Notes under the pieces: generated by a model
What the model saw: the letters and a program-made list of their open reading frames with translations, nothing else
Databases searched by the model: none
Told to the model about the DNA's origin: nothing
Shown here: one piece after another, positions 9,483 to 18,231 of the stretch
How positions within the stretch are numbered: position 1 is the first letter of the stretch
How the letters are laid out: every line of letters begins with the position of its first letter
Origin: Irineochytrium annulatum
Taxonomy: Eukaryota; Chytridiomycota; Chytridiomycetes; Chytridiales; Chytridiaceae
Assembly (NCBI GenBank): GCA_027600665.1
Contig: JADGJL010000002.1
Span: 1-64,000, forward strand
Reading direction: 5' to 3'
DNA: 64,000 bases
Position numbers and translations under genes: made by a program

Positions 9483-9508
9483 GTACGAAAGGGCATGCAC
9501 GATCGTAC
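9483..9508 (-). promoter_or_regulatory. YdfI-type box upstream of the histidine kinase gene
   Basis: On the minus strand GCCCTTTCGTAC (9494 to 9483) is identical to the box at 11541-11552 upstream of the MMPL gene. A second, weaker GCAC-GATC-GTAC lies at 9497-9508 on the plus strand, so the site forms an inverted pair. Autoregulation by the response regulator encoded downstream is likely. Confidence 0.5.
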
Positions 9509-9559
9509 ATCTTTTTGGTCGTGATTTGGACTATAATAACTTATACAAGAGGTGATCCC

Positions 9560-10771
9560 ATGAAAATAGTACGGAAGAAGGCAAATCCGTCCGGAATAAA
9601 TGAAGAAACGGACCCGATTGCGTCTTCACGTATTCCCATAATCATCTGGCTTTGGCTTGTTGCCATGGCTACTTTGATCCTGCAAACGATGTCAGCCCCT
9701 ATATTAGTACCCAGTATTATCTTTGTAGCTGCAATGTTAATTCATACCATGGTGTACTGGGAAGTAAACAAAATTATACAACGATCCAAATTGCTCTATA
9801 TACTTCTTCAAGCAGGGTTAATTTACGGCAGTGCCATGTTAATGCCAGATGGAATGCCTGCTGTGTTGATCGGTTTAATTCCGGTGTTGATTGGACAAAC
9901 CTTTGCCATTTATTATGAAACGGCAAAAATCGTGCTAGTTGCGTTTGTATTATATTTATTATTCTGCACGGTAACCCTGTTTACCCGATCTGGTACGGAT
10001 GTTGCCTTGTTAATTCTATTACTGTTAATGATGATCGTTGTCGTGGTATCCTATGCGGTGCTTTTCTATCGTCAGGTCAATGCCCGTGTTAGAACATTAA
10101 CGTTTCTGCATGAGCTGGAGAAGGCTCATCAAAAAGTAGAGGAATTGACGCTAACAAGCGAGCGACAACGTATGGCAAGAGATCTGCATGATACATTGGC
10201 TCAAGGACTCGCCGGTATTATAATGCAGCTGGAGGCCGTCGATGAGCACATGAATCGAGGGAGTTTTCCGCGCGCCCACGAGATTATCCGCAGTTCAATG
10301 GGACAAGCACGCCAAACATTGGCTGATGCACGCAAAGCCATTGATGACCTTCGAACCAAGGCCACACCAGCTATTACCTTTGGAGAGGCAATTCAGGAAC
10401 AGACGCTACGTTTCCAACAGGCGACCGGAATTGAAGTCGTTTTGGAAGGGAATGCTCCGAGTTTCATATCCAAAGTAGGAATGGAGCACGTATTGCACAT
10501 TTTAAGTGAATCGCTAATGAACATAGCCAGGCATGCTCAGGCAACGAGCGTAACCATTCACATGGCCATGGAGAAAGAAGATTTCCATCTTATTATACGA
10601 GATAACGGAAGGGGCTTTAGCGTAGACCGAATCGGAAAACAATCCGGGCACTATGGCTTGATCGGGATGAATGAACGGGCCAGGTTGATCGGTGGCAACA
10701 TTGAGATTGAAAGCGGAAAACAAGGAACGACTATTTTGTTTCGTGTTCCACTTGAAAAAGGAGAAATCTGA
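9560..10771 (+). CDS. NarL-type sensor histidine kinase (YdfH-like)
   Basis: This 403-residue membrane sensor kinase has about six hydrophobic segments in the first ~180 residues, then a coiled linker, a HisKA_3 dimerisation helix with the phospho-acceptor in ERQRMARDLHDTLAQGL, and a HATPase domain (HALxxxxNIARHAQA-like region, DNGRGF, GLIGMNERARLIGG). ATG 9560 is chosen because AGAGGTGAT stands before it; the frame is open further upstream without a ribosome site. The stop touches the start of the response regulator. Order kinase-regulator-MMPL and the shared boxes match YdfHI-YdfJ of Bacillus subtilis. The signal is unknown. Confidence 0.9.
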   Translation: MKIVRKKANPSGINEETDPIASSRIPIIIWLWLVAMATLILQTMSAPILVPSIIFVAAMLIHTMVYWEVNKIIQRSKLLYILLQAGLIYGSAMLMPDGMPAVLIGLIPVLIGQTFAIYYETAKIVLVAFVLYLLFCTVTLFTRSGTDVALLILLLLMMIVVVVSYAVLFYRQVNARVRTLTFLHELEKAHQKVEELTLTSERQRMARDLHDTLAQGLAGIIMQLEAVDEHMNRGSFPRAHEIIRSSMGQARQTLADARKAIDDLRTKATPAITFGEAIQEQTLRFQQATGIEVVLEGNAPSFISKVGMEHVLHILSESLMNIARHAQATSVTIHMAMEKEDFHLIIRDNGRGFSVDRIGKQSGHYGLIGMNERARLIGGNIEIESGKQGTTILFRVPLEKGEI

Positions 10772-11443
10772 ATGAAATATAACATACTCATCGTCGATGA
10801 TCATTGGGTGGTGCGTGAAGGACTTAAATTAATATTGGAGACCAGTGAAAACTATCTAATTGTAGGAGAGGCTGAGGAAGGAGAAGAAGCGATCCGAATT
10901 ATGTTAGACAAACAGCCTGATGTCATTCTCCTGGACTTGAATATGCCCGGGGGACTCAGTGGTTTGGATACCTTGAAACGTATGAACGAGCAACACATTC
11001 GTATACCCGTCATTATTCTAACGACATACAACGAAGATGACTTGATGATCGAGGGACTTTCCCTTGGAGCCAAAGGGTACTTGCTCAAGGATACGAGCCG
11101 AGAACAATTATTTCGAACGTTGGATTCTGCCATTCGTGGAGAAACACTACTTCAACCTGAAATAACGTCAAGAGTCTTTGCGTTTCATACGAAGTCTGCT
11201 CAAGAACCCAAAACACAGCCACAACTATTAATTGACAAGGAGTCAACCCTGATTAGTGAGAGAGAGTTACTCGTTTTACAAGCGGTGGCTCGTGGTTTGC
11301 GCAGCAGAGATATTGCTTTTGATATGGGTATTGCCGAGAGAACAGTAAAAGCATACCTCACCAACATTTACAACAAACTTGGAGTGAATTCGCGATCAGA
11401 AGCTGTTGCAGTAGCTGTCGAGAAGGGGATCTTACACTTGTAA
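10772..11443 (+). CDS. NarL/FixJ-type response regulator (YdfI-like)
   Basis: This 223-residue regulator has an N-terminal receiver domain (acidic IVDDH near residue 9, phospho-acceptor Asp in ILLDLNMP near 54, LTTYNEDD, then KGYLLKD lysine) and a C-terminal LuxR-type HTH (ISERELLVLQAVARGLRSRDIA, ERTVKAYLTNIYNKLGV). It starts at the base after the kinase stop, so the two are translationally coupled. It should bind the GCCC-N4-GTAC boxes at 9483-9508 and 11518-11552 and control the downstream MMPL exporter; the binding is inferred by analogy. Confidence 0.93.
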   Translation: MKYNILIVDDHWVVREGLKLILETSENYLIVGEAEEGEEAIRIMLDKQPDVILLDLNMPGGLSGLDTLKRMNEQHIRIPVIILTTYNEDDLMIEGLSLGAKGYLLKDTSREQLFRTLDSAIRGETLLQPEITSRVFAFHTKSAQEPKTQPQLLIDKESTLISERELLVLQAVARGLRSRDIAFDMGIAERTVKAYLTNIYNKLGVNSRSEAVAVAVEKGILHL

Positions 11444-11517
11444 ATCTATAACTTGTAAGGCACCCTTTCGTAATCAAAGATAAAAATGGTATGCCCGTTA
11501 TGACCTATCCCTTCTAT

Positions 11518-11552
11518 GCCCCATCGTACATGAAAGGCTTGCCCTTTCGTAC
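11518..11552 (+). promoter_or_regulatory. Tandem YdfI-type boxes upstream of the MMPL gene
   Basis: GCCCCATCGTAC (11518-11529) and GCCCTTTCGTAC (11541-11552) are direct repeats 23 bases apart. A partial copy, CACCCTTTCGTAA, lies at 11461-11473. The region also folds as a hairpin (ATCGTACATGAAAGG against CCTTTCGTACGAT) followed by nine T, so a terminator role for the two-component operon is an alternative or additional reading. Confidence 0.55.
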
Positions 11553-11650
11553 GATTTTTTTTTGGTTTTTTTTCGTTAACATGAGGGTACAGAGCATTTC
11601 CTTAGATAGCTCTTGGATTTTTGTGGAAGTGAAAGGGGAAGAAATAAGTT

Positions 11651-13876
11651 ATGGCAAAATGGTTATATCGTCTCGGGGTTTGGTCCACGAGAAAACGGAA
11701 AATGGTCATTACGATGGGACTAACACTTCTTATTGTGCTTGCATCTTTAGGACTTGGTATGGGTACTTCGTTTACGGGTGAAATGACTATACCAGGGACG
11801 AAGTCGGATCAGGCGGCGAAAGTACTAAACTCAGAGTTTCCATCATCAGATGACGGTGGTCAGATCAGGCTCATTTTCAAAGCGAAAAATGATTCATTGA
11901 CTTCCGAGGCAAATAAAAATTACATTCGGCAAGCCCTGAAAGATGTAAAGACGGATTTATCAGTCAAATCTGTAGCTAGCCCATTTGAGTCAATGACTCT
12001 AAGTGCGGATAAAAAGATTGGTTATGCGGACATTACGTATTCTAAACCTGCCAGTGAAGTGGATGAGCACTCGAAAGAGCATGTGTTGAACATTGCAGAG
12101 TGGCTCGGTAAGGAAGGGATTCAAACAGAGATAGGAGGCAGTGTTGCCTTTTCTGAAATAGAAGTTGGGGGCATATCCGAAGTCATTGGCATCCTGATTG
12201 CCTTCATGATTCTAGCATTTACGTTTACTTCGTTTCTAGCAGCAGGACTACCCATACTTACAGCGGTCATAGGACTCGGAATTGGTCTAATGACTGTCAT
12301 TATTGGTTCTAATTTCGTATCGATGTCATCATTCTCCATTACGTTAGCAGTCATGCTTGCTTTAGCAGTCGGTATTGATTATGCACTATTTATCATGTCA
12401 CGGTACCGTCAGCAGTTGGCAGAAGGATATGACAGAGAAACAGCGATCGCTCAGGCTAACGCAACAGCAGGAGGCTCGGTTGTATTTGCAGGACTGACTG
12501 TAATTATCGCGCTAGTGGGGTTATCCGTCGTACAAATTCCCTTCATTACGATGATGGGACTTGCGGCTGCTATTAGCGTATTTGTAGCTGTCCTCATTGC
12601 GATCATTCTCGTACCTGCCATATTGGCTGCAGCAGGAGACCGCATCAGTCCGTCCCGCGAAAATCGTTGGCTGAGAAAATGGTCCGGGAGCAAAAAAGAG
12701 AAAACAAGCGAAAACGCATGGAGTCGAGTTGTCACAAGAAAGCCTTGGCTTACTACCATTCTATGTATTGCAATATTAACGATGTGTACCTTGCCTTTTC
12801 TGCATATGCAACTTGGCTTGCCCGATAATGGCCTGAAATCGACTGAAACGACTGAGCGTCGTGGATATGATCTCATGGCTAAGGGATTCGGTGAAGGGTT
12901 CAATGGCCCACTCGTGATTGTCGCCAAAGCTAATCATAGTGACGATCCTCAAGCAGCAATCGCTCAAGCGACGGCTTACATCAGCGATCTGCCGAATGTC
13001 TATAGTGCAACACCCGCAATACCGAGTCCATCGGGAAATGCAGCCATCATTACAGTGTTACCCAAGACAGGCCCGCACGATATTCGAACGACTGAACTTG
13101 TGGAGACTATACGTGAAAAAGCCGATCAACAAAACAATAAACAGGTCGAGATTATGGTTACGGGTGGAACTGCGGTAAACATTGATATTTCCGAGAAATT
13201 GCAACAGGCATTACCTAAGTTCGCTCTATTGATTGTTGGTCTTGCTTTTGTACTGCTTATGCTCGTTTTCCGATCTTTGCTTGTACCGATCAAGGCTGTA
13301 CTTGGTTTTCTGTTTACATTGGGTTCAACACTCGGTTTTATAGTCTTGGTCATTCAAGATGGTTATCTGGCCAATATGTTCGGTATCCCTGAGCCTGGGC
13401 CGGTGCTTAGTTTCCTTCCCATTCTCGTCACTGGAATTCTGTTTGGACTTGCCATGGACTACGAGGTGTTCCTTGTCAGCCGGATGCGTGAAGACTTCAC
13501 TCATACTGGAGATGCACGACAATCGGTAAAAAGCGGGATAAACCATAGTGGGCCAGTCGTTACAGCTGCTGGCTTGATTATGATTGCCGTGTTTGCCAGC
13601 TTTATTTTTGCCGAAGATACCATTATCAAATCCATGGGATTAGCTCTGGCATTCGGCATACTCGTGGATGCTTTCATCGTGCGTATGACACTTGTGCCGG
13701 CTATAATGACCCTTCTTGGAAAAAGTGCCTGGTATATCCCCGCATGGCTTGATCGCTTGTTGCCTAACATCGATGTAGAAGGCGAATCGGTTATGAGAAA
13801 AAATCATCAAGCCACCAGTGGTTTTGATCAAACTATTAAGGAGAAAAACGTACGAGAAGTAAAAAGTAGAGGATGA
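11651..13876 (+). CDS. MMPL/RND-superfamily exporter (YdfJ-like)
   Basis: This 741-residue polytopic membrane protein has two halves, each with one N-terminal helix, an extracytoplasmic domain and a cluster of about five helices. The RND/MMPL core motif occurs in both (GIDYALFIMSRYRQQLAEG; GLAMDYEVFLVSRMREDF). Such proteins export lipids, antimicrobial compounds or other hydrophobic molecules using the proton gradient; the substrate here is unknown. A GAAAGGGGAAG ribosome site precedes ATG 11651. It lies downstream of a NarL-type two-component system and two matching boxes, and is convergent with a TetR gene. Confidence 0.9.
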   Translation: MAKWLYRLGVWSTRKRKMVITMGLTLLIVLASLGLGMGTSFTGEMTIPGTKSDQAAKVLNSEFPSSDDGGQIRLIFKAKNDSLTSEANKNYIRQALKDVKTDLSVKSVASPFESMTLSADKKIGYADITYSKPASEVDEHSKEHVLNIAEWLGKEGIQTEIGGSVAFSEIEVGGISEVIGILIAFMILAFTFTSFLAAGLPILTAVIGLGIGLMTVIIGSNFVSMSSFSITLAVMLALAVGIDYALFIMSRYRQQLAEGYDRETAIAQANATAGGSVVFAGLTVIIALVGLSVVQIPFITMMGLAAAISVFVAVLIAIILVPAILAAAGDRISPSRENRWLRKWSGSKKEKTSENAWSRVVTRKPWLTTILCIAILTMCTLPFLHMQLGLPDNGLKSTETTERRGYDLMAKGFGEGFNGPLVIVAKANHSDDPQAAIAQATAYISDLPNVYSATPAIPSPSGNAAIITVLPKTGPHDIRTTELVETIREKADQQNNKQVEIMVTGGTAVNIDISEKLQQALPKFALLIVGLAFVLLMLVFRSLLVPIKAVLGFLFTLGSTLGFIVLVIQDGYLANMFGIPEPGPVLSFLPILVTGILFGLAMDYEVFLVSRMREDFTHTGDARQSVKSGINHSGPVVTAAGLIMIAVFASFIFAEDTIIKSMGLALAFGILVDAFIVRMTLVPAIMTLLGKSAWYIPAWLDRLLPNIDVEGESVMRKNHQATSGFDQTIKEKNVREVKSRG

Positions 13877-13949
13877 GGGCTGCCCAAAACTGCAGCGCCT
13901 TCTCCGTTGGATGTCATGAATCAGTTTGCAGCGTTCATACGAACTGAAG

Positions 13950-14600
13950 TCATGGTTTCAAAGACTCTAGAAAAAGAGATTTAAGTAAGTTGAATTGCTC
14001 GGATGGGTCTACACGAGTGTTGAATGCATCGATACCTTCTAGCATGGACATTTTCTTGGAAAATGTTCCGAATACATTCATCATCGTAAGTAGAATGTTG
14101 ACGGAATTTGAACCGGCACGGACAGAATGATCCTGTTCTCCCAACGCTGCCAATTCGGTAAAAAGTCCAATGATTTTATTATATTCGGTTTGATACAATT
14201 CCATATGCTCTACAGGCTCTTTGGAAAGCGCCACGTAACATTCAAAGGCTTCAATCAACTTGGAGTTTTGTTGATGCTCTGCTTGCTGAAAGAAGATCAG
14301 GGCATCGAATATTTCGTTTAATTTCTCGTAACAGGTTCCTTCTCCATGCACAATCTTTTCAAAGATAATCACTTCGGATTGAACAATATGTGAAGCAACG
14401 GCAACAATCAAATGTTCTTTCTTGGGAAAATAGCGGAATACAGTAGCTACGCCAAGGCTCGCAGCCTTGGCAATTTCCTGCATGGTGGCCTTTTCGAATC
14501 CTTGCTGTGTGAAAATAGAAATGGCAGCTTCAATGATGCTTAAACGACGTTTTTCTCGCAGCTCGCTACGCTCATTCTCTTGGCGTTCTCGGGGTTGAAT
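13950..14600 (-). CDS. TetR/AcrR-family regulator with an apparent ATT start
   Basis: The TetR helix-turn-helix is clear (IIEAAISIFTQQGFEKATMQEIAKAASLGVATVFRYFP, seen across 14420-14545) but the first in-frame ATG (14483) lies inside it and would remove helix 1. The frame stays open to a TAA just upstream of AGGAGG (14614-14609). Between them the only codon at normal spacing (8 bases) is ATT at 14600-14598; no ATG, GTG or TTG is available in frame. This gives 216 residues, normal for TetR. The C-terminal ligand domain is unassigned. The promoter overlaps a 10-bp palindrome, suggesting self-repression. It is convergent with the MMPL gene, a plausible target. Confidence 0.8.
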   Translation of the reverse strand: MQPRERQENERSELREKRRLSIIEAAISIFTQQGFEKATMQEIAKAASLGVATVFRYFPKKEHLIVAVASHIVQSEVIIFEKIVHGEGTCYEKLNEIFDALIFFQQAEHQQNSKLIEAFECYVALSKEPVEHMELYQTEYNKIIGLFTELAALGEQDHSVRAGSNSVNILLTMMNVFGTFSKKMSMLEGIDAFNTRVDPSEQFNLLKSLFLESLKP

Positions 14601-14632
14601 AGGGATAACCTCCTGTCTCTGTAACTCAGGTT

Positions 14633-14661
14633 ATGCTAACAATTGCAATTCTATTTGTCAA
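14633..14661 (-). promoter_or_regulatory. Promoter and palindromic operator of the TetR gene
   Basis: On the minus strand TTGACA (14661-14656), a 17-base spacer and TAGCAT (14638-14633). The spacer holds the perfect palindrome AATTGCAATT (14641-14650), a candidate operator for autorepression. Confidence 0.65.
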
Positions 14662-14817
14662 CGAAGCAAGGTATGCAACGGTTTTATACTCAAATAACCC
14701 TAATCAGATCACTTTCCGCGTTACCGGGCCAGCAGAAATCATGCTGTTCGACATTGATGTTGAGATCCTTTCTTGTTCTTTAAAAAAACGAGTTCATTAA
14801 AACAGTAGCGTAATAAA

Positions 14818-14858
14818 ACAAAGGAGCAGCCGATCAATGTGATCGGCTGCTCCTTTGT
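14818..14858 (-). terminator. Strong hairpin terminator for the MerR gene
   Basis: An 18-bp perfect stem (14818-14835 with 14841-14858) has a 5-base loop. On the minus strand it is followed by GTTTTATTA, so it best serves the MerR gene read from the right. Confidence 0.7.
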
Positions 14859-14950
14859 TATGCTAATGTGCAAGTTAGTCCAAGAATGATAACAATTCAT
14901 AAAATTTGTTGATGAAGAGCTAACCAGTGTTCATCTTGTATATATGATTT

Positions 14951-15648
14951 CTATTTTAATAAATCTATATATTTCATTAGTTCTTCGATGCCTTTAAATT
15001 GAAGAAAAAGTTGTTCATTTAGATTTTCCAAAGCGAGCTGAAGAGATCGTTCAATTTGAACATAGGAGTGTGAATCCAGATCATGTAAAAGCTTCTTCAT
15101 ATTTTCAATATAATAAACGGTTTTTCTTAAACTGCTAATGACTAATATTTTGCGTAGTTCAAGCAGGGTGAATAACCTATAACCGTTTTTTTGTTTCGTT
15201 CTGAATGAATCAATCCTTCGTGTTCCCAATGCCGTATAGCTGAAGTATTTACGCCTGCTATCTCTGCAACCTCTCCAATACTCATGAGTTCCTTTAATTT
15301 AAACTTTTTAAATTGTGTAAAATCAGTAGTTTGAATCATAGTGAGTATTTCTTCCACTCTTTGTTTCTCGACTTGTATATGAAATAGTTGTTCATTTACT
15401 AACCAAAGAGCTGTATCAAATCTTTTTTTCTTAATCGTTCTCATTACTTTATAGACCCTAGGAATTTCATAACCTTTTAACAAAGTTCTAATAACATTAA
15501 AAGCTTGGAAATGGACCGATGTATAGATACGGTGATTACTTATCGTTCTTGGTACCTCTGGGATCAGATCTTGTTCTTCATATCTTCGCAAGGTTGTGGT
15601 GCTGATATTTAAAATTTCAGCAATCTGCTTGGGAGTGTATTTATCCAT
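14951..15648 (-). pseudogene. Double-HTH MerR-family regulator, reading frame broken at an A7 tract
   Basis: Two MerR-type winged-helix domains lie in one gene. The first is at the N-terminus (YTPKQIAEILNISTTTLRRYEE). The second starts near residue 122 (LMSIGEVAEIAGVNTSAIRHWEHEGLI). Just after the second recognition helix the frame runs through seven A (T7 at 15186-15192 on plus) and stops about 20 codons later. The -1 frame from that point continues as the rest of a MerR domain (NGYRLFTLLELRKILVIS) and a helical C-terminus to 14951. One extra A would restore a ~230-residue protein. It may be a true mutation, a homopolymer reading error or ribosomal slippage. It is divergent from the hydrolase gene, whose promoter has a MerR-style 19-base spacer. 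Confidence 0.75.
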
Positions 15649-15750
15649 TTTTAATACTCCTTAATTAAAGTAAAAGCTTCAAGTGCTTCAATAAGTATAT
15701 TTTAATTGAACTCCTATCACTAAAGGGATATTAATCATAAAACCGAAAGA

Positions 15751-15781
15751 TTGCATGAACGTTATATGATAGTAGTATAAA
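15751..15781 (+). promoter_or_regulatory. Promoter with 19-bp spacer upstream of the hydrolase gene
   Basis: TTGCAT (15751-15756), 19 bases, TATAAA (15776-15781). A 19-bp spacer is the established feature of promoters activated by MerR proteins, and a MerR gene lies divergently alongside. No clear dyad was found in the spacer. Confidence 0.5.
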
Positions 15782-15800
15782 CAAGCCAGGAGGGATTCAT

Positions 15801-16673
15801 ATGGAGAAAATTATAAAACTTGTGGATGAAACAGAAATAAAAGTTGGTTTAGTAGGAAATCCCAATCATAAAACAATCATGTTACCCATAGCAAAGGAAT
15901 CTGTTTATGGGCAAGAAGCCGAAAATTTAAAGTTGTGGGGAATGGATCCTGAGCTTGGAAAACACTTGGTTGAAGGACTGGTAAACGAGTTTCAAGTTTT
16001 GTATTTTGACTATGAAGGACATCGATTGCAAAACACGAATCCAGAAAATCTTACACCTAATCACATTGTAAATGATTTGATGTTGATTGCTGATGAAATG
16101 AACATAAATACGTTCAGCTATTATGGTTACTCGTGGTTGGCATTAATTGGCTTACAATTAGCCATTAGGACAAATCGATTAAAAAGTTTAATTATGGGTG
16201 GTTTTCCCCCATTGGATGGTCCATATAAAGAAATGATGGTAGTTACCAACAAGACGTACCAACAGGCTTTGGAGAATCAGAACAATCCAGTTTTCGATGA
16301 ACAACAAAACATTGAAAGTCCAGAAGAGATCGATTGGGATACAATAAAGGTGAAGATTGACACAAATCAAACCAAACAATTTGTAACGATGTATAAAAAT
16401 CTATTGAATTTTAATGATCGAAACATTCAACATCTATTGTCTATTCCAAAACTGACGTTTGCAGGTGAACACGATACCATTGTTTATGGAGAAAACTTTG
16501 GGAGTGTCACAGTTGATATTGTAGGTATACTAGAAAAAACTAAAGAAGAATTACAACACTGGGGATGGGAGGTAGAAATCATAAAGGGAAATGAGATAAA
16601 TCACACCAAAGCAATGCAACCAATAATAGTTCTGCCATTGATAAAGGCTTGGTTGATTAAAACATTAAAATAA
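15801..16673 (+). CDS. Alpha/beta hydrolase
   Basis: A 290-residue cytoplasmic protein with an alpha/beta-hydrolase pattern. The nucleophile elbow reads YGYSWLALIG (GxSxx rather than GxSxG). A late acid (AGEHDTIVYG) and a C-terminal histidine (NEINHTKAMQ) could complete the triad. AGGAGG stands 7 bases before the ATG. It is divergent from the broken MerR gene and followed by a terminator, so it is a single-gene unit. The substrate is unknown. The gene is more AT-rich than its neighbours, as is the MerR gene, consistent with joint acquisition. Confidence 0.8.
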   Translation: MEKIIKLVDETEIKVGLVGNPNHKTIMLPIAKESVYGQEAENLKLWGMDPELGKHLVEGLVNEFQVLYFDYEGHRLQNTNPENLTPNHIVNDLMLIADEMNINTFSYYGYSWLALIGLQLAIRTNRLKSLIMGGFPPLDGPYKEMMVVTNKTYQQALENQNNPVFDEQQNIESPEEIDWDTIKVKIDTNQTKQFVTMYKNLLNFNDRNIQHLLSIPKLTFAGEHDTIVYGENFGSVTVDIVGILEKTKEELQHWGWEVEIIKGNEINHTKAMQPIIVLPLIKAWLIKTLK

Positions 16674-16802
16674 AAAAATTATGCAAATTTTGAAAGAACA
16701 AAGAGGAACCTTAAGTTAACTAGCCCTACTCTAAAACATTACATCTAACGACATTTTAGCGAAACGTATGAGGTTGCCGAGGTACAAGACATGTTCTGAT
16801 GG

Positions 16803-16829
16803 AAGTCGCTATTTTAGCGGCTTTTTTTG
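16803..16829 (+). terminator. Terminator after the hydrolase gene
   Basis: AGTCGCT and AGCGGCT form a 7-bp stem (one G-U pair) around a 5-base loop, followed by seven T. Confidence 0.75.
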
Positions 16830-16830
16830 T

Positions 16831-16875
16831 TTTATCGGTACAAGTTTTTGTCCCAAGCCGGGGACATGAATGTAC
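16831..16875 (+). repeat. Hairpin-forming repeat, left copy
   Basis: About 45 bp that match 18232-18280 at most positions (shared TTTATCGGTACAA, TTGTCCCAAGCCG and GGACATGA). Each copy is an imperfect inverted repeat around CAAGCCG. The two copies bracket an SDR and a small gene. Confidence 0.7.
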
Positions 16876-17028
16876 ACGATTTATTGCAGCTATGTCTTAG
16901 AGGCAAATTACCAGAGGAGAGAAGAGAGTGGACAACATGAATCAACTTTTTTCTCACTATTATTACTTTATTTTTAGTGATCAACATAAACATTCTATAG
17001 AAGAAAATTGTTTCTACAGGAGGTTTCC

Positions 17029-18009
17029 ATGGATCAAAACGACCAAAGTCGTCAACTAGACCAAATAAAGCAAATGCAACAAATGTTTAAAGCGAATATG
17101 ATAACTCAACCTTATCCTATGTACCCTAACTATGGGAAAATCACACGTTACGAAGAAATTCCAATAAGTTTGCCTGAACAGCGCCAGCTCAGCCATCCCG
17201 GCGTGGAAAAATTAATGGTGCCCCTTCCAATTATCGAAAATCCGAATTATCAAGGGAGCGGAAAGTTAACAGGAAAAGTTGCACTTATTACAGGAGGTGA
17301 CAGCGGTATTGGTGCAGCAGTTGCCATTGCGTTTGCTAAAGAAGGCGCAGATGTTGCTATTTCATACTTAGATGAACATGAGGATGCAAATAGAACAAAA
17401 ACGAGGATTGAACAACTCGGACAACGTTGTATTCTAATGCCTGGTGACTTGCGAGACAAACAACAGTGTATCTCCATTGTAGAACAAACAGTAAATACGT
17501 TTGGACGTCTAGATATTCTTTGTAACCACGTGGGTATTCAATTCCAACAACTAAGTCTGCTTGACATTACAGATGAGCAATTTGATGACACCTTCAAAGT
17601 GAATATATATTCTCATTTTTACACAACAAGAGCAGCGCTTCCTCACTTAAAACCAGGCAGTTCAATCATTGGCACTTCTTCGGTGGTGACGTATGTAGGT
17701 GAGCAGCAAATGATTGATTATACGGCCACAAAAGGCGCAATAGTGGGTTGGACACGTGCTCTGGCAAAAAATGTCGTGAAACAAGGGATCCGAGTCAATG
17801 CCGTCGCCCCCGGACGAATTTGGACTCCACTTATTTCCGCAAGCTTCTCGTCTGACCAAGTCGCTGTATATGGAGCATTTAATCCAATGGAACGAGTTGC
17901 CCATCCATTTGAACTCGCACCAACCTTTGTCTATCTTGCTTCTGATGATTCTCGTTTTGTTACTGGTCAAGTTCTTCATGTTGATGGGGGAGAATCCACA
18001 CATTCCTAA
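17029..18009 (+). CDS. SDR oxidoreductase of the YhdF/YhxC (GS39) type
   Basis: A 326-residue NAD(P)-dependent dehydrogenase. The N-terminal ~75 residues are a Gln/Pro-rich extension ([17 protein letters not shown]) typical of the general-stress-like branch of SDRs. The Rossmann loop is TGGDSGIG and the active site SSVVTYVG...DYTATKG has the Ser/Tyr/Lys set. The usual NNAG motif reads CNHVG, which is unusual. ATG 17029 follows CAGGAGG at good spacing, so the upstream TTG is rejected. It ends GGESTHS. A small gene follows 18 bases later, and hairpin repeats flank the pair. Confidence 0.88.
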   Translation: MDQNDQSRQLDQIKQMQQMFKANMITQPYPMYPNYGKITRYEEIPISLPEQRQLSHPGVEKLMVPLPIIENPNYQGSGKLTGKVALITGGDSGIGAAVAIAFAKEGADVAISYLDEHEDANRTKTRIEQLGQRCILMPGDLRDKQQCISIVEQTVNTFGRLDILCNHVGIQFQQLSLLDITDEQFDDTFKVNIYSHFYTTRAALPHLKPGSSIIGTSSVVTYVGEQQMIDYTATKGAIVGWTRALAKNVVKQGIRVNAVAPGRIWTPLISASFSSDQVAVYGAFNPMERVAHPFELAPTFVYLASDDSRFVTGQVLHVDGGESTHS

Positions 18010-18027
18010 TTGAAGGGGGTTGCCATT

Positions 18028-18192
18028 TTGAGATATGAGTTTAATCCAGAAGTAAAGCTATTGCTTGTAAACCATTCAAATGAAAAAGTAAAGATGGTCT
18101 ATATGGAGGATTCCTGGCCCATGTCAAAAATAGGACTGAGACCACCATATTATTGCTACCCAAGGTACGAGCTGAATTATCCAATAATCTAA
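18028..18192 (+). CDS. Small hypothetical protein
   Basis: A 54-residue open frame starts at TTG 18028, with AAGGGGG 8 bases before it, just downstream of the SDR stop. It ends in a tyrosine-rich segment (PPYYCYPRYELNYP). No domain is recognised and there is no membrane segment or signal. The good ribosome site argues for a real gene; the TTG start and small size leave doubt. It sits inside the region bounded by the two hairpin repeats. Confidence 0.45.
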   Translation: MRYEFNPEVKLLLVNHSNEKVKMVYMEDSWPMSKIGLRPPYYCYPRYELNYPII

Positions 18193-18231
18193 ATCATATC
18201 AGACATAAAGACTCAGATTTCACCTCATTTG

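Larger units (their letters stand above)
14601..14950. other. Intergenic region with promoter, terminator and a possible gene remnant
   Basis: Besides the TetR promoter and the hairpin at 14818-14858, bases about 14660-14800 on the plus strand read open and protein-like (including ITFRVTGPAEIMLFDIDVE) to a TAA at 14800. It has no ribosome site and I do not recognise it. It may be the end of a lost gene, or chance. Confidence 0.3.
16674..17028. other. Intergenic region before the SDR gene
   Basis: It holds the terminator at 16803-16829 and the hairpin repeat at 16831-16875. A 40-codon open frame at 16937-17059 overlaps the SDR start in another frame; it lacks a good ribosome site and I do not call it. 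No promoter is convincing. Confidence 0.4.

Noticed and set aside
16700..16730. TTAACTAG-CCCT sequence resembling the left flank of the MITE at 47560
   Set aside because: Only a few bases agree and no matching right end follows.
16937..17059. 40-codon frame overlapping the SDR start
   Set aside because: The AGGAGG used by the SDR lies inside it and it has no site of its own.
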